From Hymenobacter persicinus (GTDB taxonomy: Bacteria > Bacteroidota > Bacteroidia > Cytophagales > Hymenobacteraceae): a DNA stretch of 64,000 bases. The position numbers were made by a program, and so were the translations under genes. The notes under the pieces were generated by a model. It was not told where the DNA came from. It was given only the letters and a program-made list of their open reading frames with translations, and searched no databases. Below, piece after piece: positions 32,659-41,187 of the stretch (its first letter is position 1; each line of letters begins with the position of its first letter). The DNA is taken from contig NZ_SEWE01000006.1 in assembly GCF_004167665.1 (NCBI RefSeq), positions 62,001 through 126,000 of the forward strand, in the 5' to 3' direction.

Positions 32659-33876
32659 CTAGTACTGGCGCAGCTGGTCGGCGTATTTCAGGTAGGTTTC
32701 CAGGTCTTTGTCGCCGCGGCCCGAGAGGTTGATGACGACCACCTCGTCGGGGCCGGCGCCGAGCTGGCTCAGGGCAGCCAGGGCGTGGGCCGTTTCGAGG
32801 GCCGGAATGATGCCTTCCAGCCGGCTGCACTCGGCCACCGCGGCCAGGGCCTTCTCGTCTTCGATGCTGATAAAGCGGGCCCGGCCCGAAGCGCCCAAAA
32901 AGGCGTGCAGGGGCCCGATGCCGGGATAGTCGAGGCCCGCCGACAGGGAATACGGCTCGGTAATCTGGCCGTCCTCATCCTGCATGAGCAGAGTGCGCGA
33001 GCCGTGGATGATGCCCGGCTTGCCCAGCACCGAGGTGGCGGCCGAGTGGCCTGAGTGAATGCCGTGCCCGGCCGCTTCCACGGCTACCAGCTGCACGGCG
33101 GGCTCGTCGAGGAAGTGGTAGAAGGCGCCGGCGGCGTTGGAGCCCCCACCCACGCAGGCCACCACGTAGTCGGGCAGCTCGGAGCCGGTTTTTTCCAGCA
33201 GCTGCTTGCGCATTTCCTCACTGATGACCGACTGCAGCCGGGCCACCAGGTCGGGGTATGGGTGCGGGCCCACCACCGAGCCGATGATGTAGTGGGTATC
33301 AACGGGGTTGCTGATCCAGTCCCGGATAGCCTCGTTGGTGGCATCCTTGAGAGTTTGGCTGCCGCTGGTGGCCGGGCGCACCTCCGCGCCCAGCAGGCGC
33401 ATGCGCTCCACGTTGGGCCGCTGCCGCTCCATGTCCACCGAGCCCATGTAGACGATGCACTCCAGGCCCATCAGGGCGCAGACGGTGGCCGTGGCCACGC
33501 CGTGCTGCCCGGCCCCGGTTTCGGCGATGATGCGGGTTTTGCCCAGGCGCTGGGCTAGCAGAATCTGCCCCACGGTGTTGTTGACCTTGTGGGCCCCGGT
33601 GTGGCAGAGGTCCTCGCGCTTGAGAAAGATGCGGGTGTTGTACTTCTGCGACAGGCGCCGGGCTTCAAACAGCGGCGTGGGCCGGCCCACGTAGTCGCGC
33701 AGCAGCAGCTGGTATTCGCGCTGAAAGTCTGGGTCGGCCAGGATGGTTAGGTAGTTCTGGCGCAGCTCCTCCACGTTGGGATAGAGCATTTCGGGAATAA
33801 AAGCGCCGCCAAACTCGCCGTAGTAGCCGCGGGCATTGGGCGCGTAGGCCGAAGAAGAAGGGGGAAGAGTTGCCAT
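32659..33876 (-). CDS. trpB: Tryptophan synthase beta chain
   Basis: 405 residues. PLP Lys lies in [19 protein letters not shown], the phosphate loop in [15 protein letters not shown], and the catalytic-region [14 protein letters not shown] is intact. The start is [15 protein letters not shown], as in TrpB1-type enzymes. It joins indole and serine into tryptophan. It lies between trpF and trpA in the operon. Confidence 0.97.
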   Translation of the reverse strand: MATLPPSSSAYAPNARGYYGEFGGAFIPEMLYPNVEELRQNYLTILADPDFQREYQLLLRDYVGRPTPLFEARRLSQKYNTRIFLKREDLCHTGAHKVNNTVGQILLAQRLGKTRIIAETGAGQHGVATATVCALMGLECIVYMGSVDMERQRPNVERMRLLGAEVRPATSGSQTLKDATNEAIRDWISNPVDTHYIIGSVVGPHPYPDLVARLQSVISEEMRKQLLEKTGSELPDYVVACVGGGSNAAGAFYHFLDEPAVQLVAVEAAGHGIHSGHSAATSVLGKPGIIHGSRTLLMQDEDGQITEPYSLSAGLDYPGIGPLHAFLGASGRARFISIEDEKALAAVAECSRLEGIIPALETAHALAALSQLGAGPDEVVVINLSGRGDKDLETYLKYADQLRQY

Positions 33877-33903
33877 GAGGTCGTTTAGTTCAGAGAAAGG
33901 GAA

Positions 33904-34566
33904 TCAGGCCCGGCCCAGCAGCCGGAACAATTGCCGGAGCCGCTCGGGGTCTTTCACGGCCGGGGAGGTTTCGAAGCGGCTGTTCAGGTCGAGGCCGTAC
34001 AGGCCGGGCAAATCGAGCCGGAGCAGGTCAGCGGCATTTTCCAGCCCCAAGCCGCCGGCCAGCAGGTAGGGCACGGGCAGGTTGTAGTCGCGCAGCAGCT
34101 CCCAGTTAAACGCCGTGCCGTTGCCGCCGGGCTGGGGCCCCTTGGTGTCGAAGAGAAAGTAAGCGCAGTGGGGCGCGTAGGGCCGCAACTGCTCCAGCGA
34201 GAAGCTGGCGTCCACCCCAAACGCCTTGATAACGCCCACGCCCAGGGCCTGCACGGCCGCGCACTGGGCGGGGGTTTCGTGACCGTGCAGCTGGGCCAGC
34301 TCCAGACCGTAGCGCACGGCCTGCCGGTGAATAACGGCGGGGCTTTCGTCAACGAACACCCCGACTTTACGGAGCGTGGCGGGCAGGCTTTCCAGCAGGC
34401 GCCGGTCGAGGGAGTCGCCCACGTAGCGCTGCGAGCCGGGAAAGAAGATGAAGCCCATGAAGTCGGGCTCCAGGGCGGCCACCGCCGCAATGTTGTCGGC
34501 GTACTTCATGCCGCACACCTTCAGGTGCAGGGCAGGAACGGCAGTTTCAGCGGCGGCAGTGGACAT
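33904..34566 (-). CDS. trpF: Phosphoribosylanthranilate isomerase
   Basis: 220 residues from ATG 34566; the frame is open further upstream, but only over trpC coding sequence. Motifs: LKVCGMKYADNIAAVAALEPDFMGFIFFPGSQRYV with the catalytic Cys, FLFDTKGPQPGGNGTAFNW with the catalytic Asp, and YLLAGGLGLENA. It catalyses the Amadori isomerisation of PRA to CdRP. trpC and trpF are separate genes here, not fused. Confidence 0.95.
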   Translation of the reverse strand: MSTAAAETAVPALHLKVCGMKYADNIAAVAALEPDFMGFIFFPGSQRYVGDSLDRRLLESLPATLRKVGVFVDESPAVIHRQAVRYGLELAQLHGHETPAQCAAVQALGVGVIKAFGVDASFSLEQLRPYAPHCAYFLFDTKGPQPGGNGTAFNWELLRDYNLPVPYLLAGGLGLENAADLLRLDLPGLYGLDLNSRFETSPAVKDPERLRQLFRLLGRA

Positions 34567-34594
34567 AAGCTTGGGTGCGTAGGCGTTTGTGAGG

Positions 34595-35422
34595 CTATAA
34601 CAACGTGACGGCCTCGGTGGCGCGCAGCTGCTGCACCAGGGCGGCGCAGGCCTTTTCGGGGCGGCTGTGGCGCATGAACGTTTCCCCGATAAGAAAGCCC
34701 CGGTAGCCCACGGCCCGCAGCGCTTCAATGTCGGCAGCCGTGCGCAGCCCGCTTTCGGTCACCTTTACGTATTCGGCCGGAATAAGCCGGGCCAGCTCCC
34801 CGCTCGTGTCGAGGCTCACGCTGAAGTCGTGTAGGTTGCGGTTGTTGACGCCCACTAAGCTTACCGCGTCGGGGTGCAGGGCGGCGTCCAGCTCCTGGGC
34901 GCTGTGGATTTCGAGCAGCACTTCCAGGCCCAGGCTTTTGGCCAGCCGGCCCAGGCGCAACACTTCTTCCCCGCTGAGCACGGCCGCAATCAGCAGCACG
35001 GCATCGGCCCCCAGGCTTTTGGCTTCCAGAATCTGGTACTCATCCACCACGAAATCCTTGCGCAGAATGGGGCAGAAGTTGAAGCGCCGGGCAATGGTCA
35101 GGTCCTCGTTTTTGCCGCCGAAAAACTCGGTATCCGTCAGCACCGATAAGGCCGAGGCGCCGGCTTGCATGTAGCCCAGCGTGGTGCGCTCCACCGGGGC
35201 GTGGGCGTTGATGACGCCCTTGCTCGGCGACTTGCGCTTGAACTCGGCGATGATGCCGCTCAAATCGTCGCGCTGCAGGTACTTACACAAGCTCAGGGGC
35301 TGGCTGCCGAAGTGCAGACTTTGCTCGAGTAGCTTGGCCGGCACCAGGCTCTGGCGTTCGGCTACCTCGCGGCGCTTGTGGGCAATGATTGTATCGAGAA
35401 TGGTGGGCGTGCTCATTGACAT
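34595..35422 (-). CDS. trpC: Indole-3-glycerol phosphate synthase
   Basis: 275 residues (ATG 35422; a second ATG two codons on is equally possible). Motifs: TILDTIIAHKRREV, catalytic Lys in IIAEFKRKSPSKG, Glu/Lys in CPILRKDFVVDEYQI, LVGVNNRNLHDF and SGLRTAADI. It closes the indole ring from CdRP. It lies between trpD and trpF. Confidence 0.96.
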   Translation of the reverse strand: MSMSTPTILDTIIAHKRREVAERQSLVPAKLLEQSLHFGSQPLSLCKYLQRDDLSGIIAEFKRKSPSKGVINAHAPVERTTLGYMQAGASALSVLTDTEFFGGKNEDLTIARRFNFCPILRKDFVVDEYQILEAKSLGADAVLLIAAVLSGEEVLRLGRLAKSLGLEVLLEIHSAQELDAALHPDAVSLVGVNNRNLHDFSVSLDTSGELARLIPAEYVKVTESGLRTAADIEALRAVGYRGFLIGETFMRHSRPEKACAALVQQLRATEAVTLL

Positions 35423-35500
35423 TTGGGGTGATAAGTCCAGGCGGCCGGTTGTTGGTTTTGGCGGCCGGACGGGTGGTGTAACTGTTTTTTTTCGGCTGGC

Positions 35501-36490
35501 TCAGGCGGCCAGCAGCTGGCGCAGAGCTTCGCGGGCCCGGCCCGAATCCAGGGATTCGCGGGCCTGGGCCAGGGCATCGGCAAACGAGAGTTCGGGCTGC
35601 ACGCACTGGATGCCCAGGGCCGCGTTGGCCGTCACCACGTCGCGCTGGGCGGCGGTGGCGCGGCCCTCGAGCACCCCCACAAACAGGGCTGCCGACTCGG
35701 CCACGGTGCTCCCGCCGGCCAGCTCCCGGGCGTCGTAGGTTGGCAGGCCCAGGTCGGCGGGCTGCACCAGCTGCTCCCCGCGCCCCGACACGATTTTGGT
35801 GGCTCCGGTCAGGGACACCTCGTCGTAGCCGTCGAGGGCGTGCACGACGGCGTAGCGGGTGCTGGTCTGCTGAAACAGGTAGTGGTACAGACGCAGCAGT
35901 TCGAGGCTGAACACGCCGGCCAGCTGGGCCGTGGGCCGGGCCGGATTCACGAGCGGACCCAGAATGTTGAAGAACGTGCGCACGCCCAGCTCCCGGCGCA
36001 CCGGGCCGGCGTGGCGCATGGCCGGGTGAAAGGCCGGGGCGTGCAGAAAGCAGATGTTGGCCGCGTCGAGCTGGCGGCGCAGCGCGTCGGACGACGCCTC
36101 GAAGTCGTAGCCGAAGTGCGCCAGGATGTTGGAGGAGCCGCAGATGGACGACACGCCGATGTTGCCGTGCTTGGCCACCTTGTGCCCCGCCCCAGCCACC
36201 ACGAAGCAGGCCAGGGTTGAAATGTTGAACGTGTCTTTGCCGTCGCCGCCGGTGCCCACGATGTCGAGCAGCTCGTGGGTGCCCAGCTGCGGGTCGCGGC
36301 AGAGGTCGAGCAGGGCGTCGCGGAAGCCGGCCAGCTCGGGCACCGTGATGGGGCGCATGCGGTACACAGCCAGGAAGGCGGCGGTTTCGGCCGCATTGGC
36401 CGCGCCCTGGCCCAGCTGCGACAGCGCCGCGTGGGCTTGGTCCCGGCTCAGGGTCTGTTGGTCGAAAAGAGGGGCGAGAAACTGTTTCAC
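35501..36490 (-). CDS. trpD: Anthranilate phosphoribosyltransferase
   Basis: 329 residues. The frame opens with a GTG at 36490 giving MKQFLAPLFDQQTLSRDQA, and no better ATG is near. The PRPP-binding motif DIVGTGGDGKDTFNISTLA is intact, as are KHGNIGVSS and the C-terminal acidic DEVSLTG. It transfers phosphoribose to anthranilate. It is 79 bases upstream of trpC. Confidence 0.95.
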   Translation of the reverse strand: MKQFLAPLFDQQTLSRDQAHAALSQLGQGAANAAETAAFLAVYRMRPITVPELAGFRDALLDLCRDPQLGTHELLDIVGTGGDGKDTFNISTLACFVVAGAGHKVAKHGNIGVSSICGSSNILAHFGYDFEASSDALRRQLDAANICFLHAPAFHPAMRHAGPVRRELGVRTFFNILGPLVNPARPTAQLAGVFSLELLRLYHYLFQQTSTRYAVVHALDGYDEVSLTGATKIVSGRGEQLVQPADLGLPTYDARELAGGSTVAESAALFVGVLEGRATAAQRDVVTANAALGIQCVQPELSFADALAQARESLDSGRAREALRQLLAA

Positions 36491-36599
36491 GGGAGCTAAT
36501 GAGGCTTTCTGAATACTGCGGGCGGGAACTCAACGCTGGAATCCCGCCGCCTTACGGACCTTCCGGCTTACACCCAGCCGGCAGGCAATTGTGGTTTGG

Positions 36600-37172
36600 C
36601 TACCCTTCGAGCCAGTTTTTGAGCATCTGGTGGCCGTGTTCGGTCAGGATGGACTCGGGGTGAAACTGCACCCCGCGCACGTCGTAGCGGCGGTGACGGA
36701 AGGCCAGCACCTGGCCCTGGGCATCCTGGGCCGTAACTTCCAGCTCGGCTGGCACCGACTCGGGCGTGACCACCCAGGAATGGTAGCGGCCCACCTTGAA
36801 CTGGGCGGGCAGCCCTTGAAACAGCCGCTCGTCGGGAGTCAGCACGTCGGCGTCGGTGGCAATGCCGTGGAGCACGGCGGGCAGGTTGTAGAGCTCCGCA
36901 CCGAAGGCTTCGGCAATGCCCTGGTGGCCCAGACACACGCCCAGCATGCGTTTGGTGGGCGCGTAGCGGCGAATAACGTCCGGCATCAGCCCCGCTTCCG
37001 AGGGCACCCCGGGTCCGGGCGAAAGCAGGATAGCGTCGTACTGCTCGATGTCGTCGAGGCTGATTTTATCGTTGCGCACCACGGTGGTAGCAGCACCGTA
37101 GCCCAGCTCCCGCAGCACCTGCACGAGGTTGTAGGTAAAGGAGTCGTAGTTGTCGAGGACGAGAATTTTCAT
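36600..37172 (-). CDS. trpG: Anthranilate synthase component II, glutamine amidotransferase
   Basis: 190 residues. Class I GATase with triad motifs: oxyanion loop LSPGPGVPSEAG, nucleophile Cys in GVCLGHQGIAEAFG, and His-x-Glu in RGVQFHPESILTEHG. It supplies ammonia to TrpE. It follows trpE by 33 bases. It could also serve PabB, as in some bacteria; no separate pab gene is in the window. Confidence 0.95.
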   Translation of the reverse strand: MKILVLDNYDSFTYNLVQVLRELGYGAATTVVRNDKISLDDIEQYDAILLSPGPGVPSEAGLMPDVIRRYAPTKRMLGVCLGHQGIAEAFGAELYNLPAVLHGIATDADVLTPDERLFQGLPAQFKVGRYHSWVVTPESVPAELEVTAQDAQGQVLAFRHRRYDVRGVQFHPESILTEHGHQMLKNWLEG

Positions 37173-37205
37173 GGCAGTTGTTCGGGCGAATCCAGCAATG
37201 GGTAA

Positions 37206-38654
37206 TTACACGGTGGCCGTGAGCTTCCCCCCCACCCGCTCGGCTTCCTGCAGGGCCTTGCGCAGGGCGGCCAGCTTGTGGTGCACCTCGTGGAGCTCGG
37301 AGTTGATGTCGGAGGCAGCCACCACGCCGGCCCCGGCCTGATAGTACAGCTGGCCCGCGGTGCTCAGGAAAGAGCGAATCATGATGGCGTGGTTGAAGTC
37401 GCCGTTGAAGCCCAGGTGGCCCAGGCAGCCGCCGTAGTAGCCGCGGCCGGTGGGTTCCAGGGCATCGATGAGCTGCATGGCCCGGTGCTTGGGCGCCCCC
37501 GAGAGCGTGCCGGCCGGAAACGTGTCGGCCACCACCTGCAGGGAGTTGGCCTCCGCAGCCAGGGTGGCATTCACTTCGCTGACGAGGTGAATGACGTGGG
37601 AATAGAACTGGATTTCGCGGAATGTCTTCACCCGCACATTGTCGCCGTGCCGGGCCAGGTCGTTGCGGGCCAAGTCCACGAGCATCGTGTGCTCGGCGTT
37701 TTCCTTGGGGTCGGCGGCCAGCTGCTGGGCCAGGGCGGCATCCTGGGCGTCGTGGCCGGTGCGGCGGAAGGTGCCGGCAATGGGGAACAAACTGGCCTCG
37801 CGGCCCTTGATCAGCAGCTGGGTTTCGGGCGAGGAGCCGAAAATCTTGAAGTTGCCGTAATCGAAGTAGAACAGGTAGGGCGAGGGATTGATGGAGCGCA
37901 GGGCCCGGTACACGTTGAACTCGTCGCCCACGAAGCCCTGCTGGAAGCGGCGCGAGAGCACAATCTGAAACACGTCGCCGCGGCGGCAATGCTGCTGCCC
38001 AGCGGCCAGCACCTTCAGAAACTCCTCGTCGGTGAAGTTGGTCGTCTCCTCCCCCATCAGCCCAAAGCCAAACTCGGGCACCACGGGGTTACGAATCAGA
38101 TTCACCAGCTGCCGCAGCCCGTCCTCGTCGGTAGGCTCGGCGGCCGGCGTGTGCTCAAACACGAACAGCTCGTTGCGGACGTGGTTGATGGCAATAACGT
38201 AGCGGTAGGTGCCGTACATGATTTCCGGAATGCCGCCCGCGGCCTGCTTCTGCGCGTTCAGGGTCAGGTCCTCGAAGTACTGCACGCCCTCGTAGCCGAT
38301 GTAGCCAAACAGCCCGCCGGTAATAAAGTCGAACTCGCTGGGCGCGGTGCGGAAGGAATCGGCAAACTCCTGCAGGCGCTGCAAGGCCAGGCGGGGCGTA
38401 GCCAGGGTTTCGGTCGTCACCGAGTCGTCGGGCCGGGTCAGGGTCAGCTCGCCGCGGCTGACCTGGAAGCGGGCCAGCGGGTCGAAGGCCAGGTAGGAAA
38501 AGGCGTTCTGCTGGCCGTGGTAGTCGGAGCTTTCCAGCAGCAGGCAGTTGTCGTACCGGTCGCGCAGGCGCAGGTACAGCCCGACGGGCGTGACGGTGTC
38601 GGCCAGCAGCCGGACGTGGCGGGTTTTGAGCTCCAGGGGTTCGAAGGTAGGCAT
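37206..38654 (-). CDS. trpE: Anthranilate synthase component I
   Basis: 482 residues from ATG 38654 (MPTFEPLELKTRHVRLLADT); 30 further open codons upstream belong to the leader. The chorismate-binding domain shows VFQIVLSRRFQQGF, ETQLLIKGREASLFPIAGTFRRTGHD, DLARNDLARHGDNV and the final GCLGHLGFNGDFNHAIMIRS. The N-terminal allosteric site motif LLESSDYHGQ suggests feedback by tryptophan. First structural gene of the trp operon, behind a promoter, leader peptide and terminator. Confidence 0.96.
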   Translation of the reverse strand: MPTFEPLELKTRHVRLLADTVTPVGLYLRLRDRYDNCLLLESSDYHGQQNAFSYLAFDPLARFQVSRGELTLTRPDDSVTTETLATPRLALQRLQEFADSFRTAPSEFDFITGGLFGYIGYEGVQYFEDLTLNAQKQAAGGIPEIMYGTYRYVIAINHVRNELFVFEHTPAAEPTDEDGLRQLVNLIRNPVVPEFGFGLMGEETTNFTDEEFLKVLAAGQQHCRRGDVFQIVLSRRFQQGFVGDEFNVYRALRSINPSPYLFYFDYGNFKIFGSSPETQLLIKGREASLFPIAGTFRRTGHDAQDAALAQQLAADPKENAEHTMLVDLARNDLARHGDNVRVKTFREIQFYSHVIHLVSEVNATLAAEANSLQVVADTFPAGTLSGAPKHRAMQLIDALEPTGRGYYGGCLGHLGFNGDFNHAIMIRSFLSTAGQLYYQAGAGVVAASDINSELHEVHHKLAALRKALQEAERVGGKLTATV

Positions 38655-38742
38655 GGCGAGAAGTCGGGTTGCGGGCACCGCGCCGGGGTGGCAGCAGCGC
38701 AGAAACGAAAAGGGAAGTGAGGATGCCGACCGGCCGGAAAAC

Positions 38743-38769
38743 AAAAAAGCCCGGCGGGTGGCCGGGCTT
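38743..38769 (-). terminator. trp attenuator terminator
   Basis: On the minus strand AAGCCCGGC pairs with GCCGGGCTT around CACCC, followed by TTTTT. It lies between the trp leader peptide and trpE, about 90 bases before the trpE start, so it would stop transcription before the structural genes when tryptophan is plentiful. Confidence 0.85.
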
Positions 38770-38807
38770 TGCTTGCTAGTTGATGCGAGGTTATGTCACT
38801 GACCTAC

Positions 38808-38882
38808 CTACGCGCACAGGCTTTCCCGTCCGGAGTTTCGGAGAGGCCACCACCAGGCTTGCTGTGCGTTGTGAAAGGTCAT
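38808..38882 (-). CDS. trpL: trp leader peptide with three consecutive Trp codons
   Basis: A 24-codon frame, ATG 38882 to TAG 38808, beginning MTFHNAQQAWWWPLRN. The three TGG codons are at 38855-38847. GCACAG (38867-38862) before them pairs with CTGTGC (38819-38814) just before the stop, enclosing the Trp codons in a hairpin like helix 1:2 of classical trp leaders. Ribosome stalling on the Trp codons at low Trp-tRNA would disturb this hairpin and favour read-through of the terminator at 38743-38769. The antiterminator helix was not resolved by eye. Confidence 0.88.
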   Translation of the reverse strand: MTFHNAQQAWWWPLRNSGRESLCA

Positions 38883-38924
38883 GGAGAAAGGTCAGAGCCG
38901 AGTTGTTGTTGGGCTTTAACGCTG

Positions 38925-38954
38925 CAAAGATAGGTTCGGTTTCTGGCCGCGCAA
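38925..38954 (-). promoter_or_regulatory. trp operon promoter (Bacteroidota type)
   Basis: Minus-strand TTG (38954-38952), 19-base spacer, then TATCTTTG (38932-38925), a perfect TAnnTTTG -7 element. Transcription would start near 38918, about 36 bases before the leader-peptide ATG. Confidence 0.8.
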
Positions 38955-39036
38955 GCAATTTTTGGGTTTTTATGTTGAAAACCTTTCAACAGCGCGCCGG
39001 TTTGGCTCCCATTTTCGCAAGGCCGCGGCCGCGTTG

Positions 39037-40455
39037 TTACTCCTTGAGCAACGACTGGGTACCGGAGAGTTTGCCGGCCGTCAACCGCAGGAAATACGCG
39101 CCCTTGGCCAGGCGGCTCACGTCGACGACCTGCCCGGCGCGGACCTTGCTTTTAAGCTGCACGCGGCCGGTGGAGTCCAGCACTTCGAGCTTGGCATCCT
39201 TCACGGCTTCGGGCAGCTGCACGGTCAGGGCATTCTTGGCCGGATTAGGGTAAGCGCTGAAAGCCAGGGCCAGCGTCCCGCCCTTGGCGCTGGTGGGCGC
39301 AGCCGGGGCGTAGAGCCACTGGTAGGCCGCCGCAAACTCTCGCTTCCAGAACCATTCGGCGTGCTGGCCGTCGGCGCGGGGGTTGAAGCTCAGGTTCTGG
39401 GCTGGCACGCCGCCGGTTTGCAGGGCGTCGCGCATGGATTGCATCAGCGGCAGCATGGTCTGGCTTTCGGCCGAGCCGCACACGAAGTAAAAGCGGGTAT
39501 CGGGGTTGGCCGGGTGCTGCTGCACGTACTGAAACAGGGGCTGCTCGGCAAACCAGAAAGCCGGCGAAAACACGCCCACTTTGCTGAACACGCTCGGATA
39601 TTTCAGGGCCGCGTAGGTGGAAATCAGGGCGCCCATGCTGGAGCCGGCAATGCCGGTAAACTCCCGGCCGGTGAGGGTGCGGTAATTGGTGTCAATATAG
39701 GGTTTGAGCGTCTGGACCAGAAAATCCACGTACTGGTCGCCCTGTCCGCCGCCGTACTGGGGGTTGTTCCAGGGCGAGTACTCGTTCAGGCGCTGGGCGC
39801 CGTCGTTGTCGATGGCCACCACGATGCAGCCAGTGGCGTCGAGGCCCTGCTGCTGGAGCTGCTTGAGGGTTTCGTCCACGCCCCACTCCCCCGAAAAGCT
39901 GGTGCAGGCGTCGAATACGTTCTGGCCGTCGTGCATGTAGAGCACGGGGTAGCGCTTACCGGGGTTGCTGGCGTAGTCGTTGGGCAAATACAGCCAGATG
40001 CGGCGGGTGCGCCCGAGCTGCGGAATCTGGAAGCTGGTGCTCATCACCTGTACGTTGGGCGTCAGGGCCGTGCTCTGGCAGCCCCCGCCGCTGCCGCCCA
40101 GGTCTTCCCAGTTCAGCACCGTGTGGTTGACCAGGCTGCTCGTGCCGAAGGTGTAGGTCCGGTTGGGCACCGCCCCGTTGGTGGCGTTGGTTTCCACCGC
40201 CGCCCAGCTGCCGCGGGTAAACTTATATTCGATAGTGCCGGTGCCGGCGGGCAGCGTTATCTGGTAGGTGCCGTCGGCATTCTTGGTCAGGGCGTGGGCC
40301 GCGTTGCCGGGGTTCCAGTTGTTGAACGAGCCGGCCACGTACAGCACGGCGTTGGCGGGCGTGTTGGCGGGCACGCTGGTGAGCTTGAGCGTCACCTGGG
40401 CCGAGGCGGCCAGGGCCGTCAGCCAGGTTAGCAGGAAAAGGACAGTCTGCTTCAT
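39037..40455 (-). CDS. Secreted esterase with starch-binding-like domain and T9SS tail
   Basis: 472 residues, signal peptide MKQTVLFLLTWLTALAASAQ. Residues ~20-115 resemble a CBM20-type starch-binding domain (VLYVAGSFNNWNPGNAAHALTKNADGTYQITLP, IEYKFTRGSW). ~140-385 is an esterase-D-like hydrolase with nucleophile elbow AGSSMGALIS and a His in ADGQHAEWFW. The last ~80 residues are a T9SS type A sorting domain (AYPNPAKNALTVQLPE ... LAKGAYFLRLTAGK). It should be exported to the cell surface and act on an acyl ester, perhaps on a glucan bound by the CBM. It lies next to the SusC/SusD pair. Confidence 0.88.
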   Translation of the reverse strand: MKQTVLFLLTWLTALAASAQVTLKLTSVPANTPANAVLYVAGSFNNWNPGNAAHALTKNADGTYQITLPAGTGTIEYKFTRGSWAAVETNATNGAVPNRTYTFGTSSLVNHTVLNWEDLGGSGGGCQSTALTPNVQVMSTSFQIPQLGRTRRIWLYLPNDYASNPGKRYPVLYMHDGQNVFDACTSFSGEWGVDETLKQLQQQGLDATGCIVVAIDNDGAQRLNEYSPWNNPQYGGGQGDQYVDFLVQTLKPYIDTNYRTLTGREFTGIAGSSMGALISTYAALKYPSVFSKVGVFSPAFWFAEQPLFQYVQQHPANPDTRFYFVCGSAESQTMLPLMQSMRDALQTGGVPAQNLSFNPRADGQHAEWFWKREFAAAYQWLYAPAAPTSAKGGTLALAFSAYPNPAKNALTVQLPEAVKDAKLEVLDSTGRVQLKSKVRAGQVVDVSRLAKGAYFLRLTAGKLSGTQSLLKE

Positions 40456-41187
40456 GGGTGGGAAAAAGGAAGAGTAGGACAGAAAAGTGGGCGGCTATTT
40501 ACCCGCCGTCGAGCCGCAGCAGCCCGCGGGTGGTGCCGCGGCCGCCGGAGCGGGCCGGCCGCGCGGCAAGGTACCGACTTTTCGGCGCTAAAAGCCGCTT
40601 TAAGCGCCGCTAACGGCGAAAACCCGCTTCTGAGTAGCTCCCGTGGCTTCTGCTTCCGCCGGACGCAGCCGGGCAGAGCCCTGGGGCAGGTTTTCCGGGC
40701 TTTTGCTCCCTCACTGGAGCTAGTAGCCCAACGGCTCCTGGAGTTGCATATCACCCACCACAATAAATATAACATTTCCAATGCAGCTGCGAGTATTTGG
40801 GTTGGTATTCTGCCCCCGGGTTGGTGACTACGCACTAACTTAGCGGCCCGAAAGGCAGTATTCCGGTTTGCTAGCCCTTGGGGTAAGCACCACCACCCTA
40901 ACAGACGCAATTCACTGTTTATTTGCTAGTTGCATTGTTCCATCAGGACCTTATACTAAACCAACGAAACGCTATTTAAACGGGGAATTAAGCCGACCTT
41001 GGTTTTGTGGTTTTTAAAACTTTATCTTTCGCAGTTTATTAACGCATCAGGTGCCCTGAAAACGAAAGTAAAGCATGAAAAAACCGGGTTTTTCGGAAAC
41101 CTGTTCGCTCCTGCCGCGCTTCTGCTCTCAACCACCTTTCATCACCGGCCCACTCGGTATTTAATTCCCACATCTAACCCTTTTTCA
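40456..41187 (+). other. Long intergenic leader ahead of susC
   Basis: 732 bases with no convincing gene. The first ~150 bases are very GC-rich and palindromic (around CCGCGGCCGCCGGAGCGG). The rest becomes AT-rich towards susC. Frames open here, including an upstream extension of susC to 40999, lack export signals and look accidental. The stretch probably holds the control region of both the divergent esterase and susC. Confidence 0.5.
40999..41030 (+). promoter_or_regulatory. Candidate promoter for susC-susD
   Basis: TTG at 40999-41001, 21-base spacer, TATCTTTC at 41023-41030, one mismatch to TAnnTTTG. It would leave a 5' leader of about 150 bases before the susC ATG. Confidence 0.4.

Noticed and set aside
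38655..38744. Extended start for trpE in the leader
   Set aside because: The extension of 30 codons covers sequence just downstream of the attenuator terminator, and TrpE similarity starts at MPTFEPL.
40999..41187. Longer N-terminus for SusC
   Set aside because: It would bury the signal peptide that begins at 41188.
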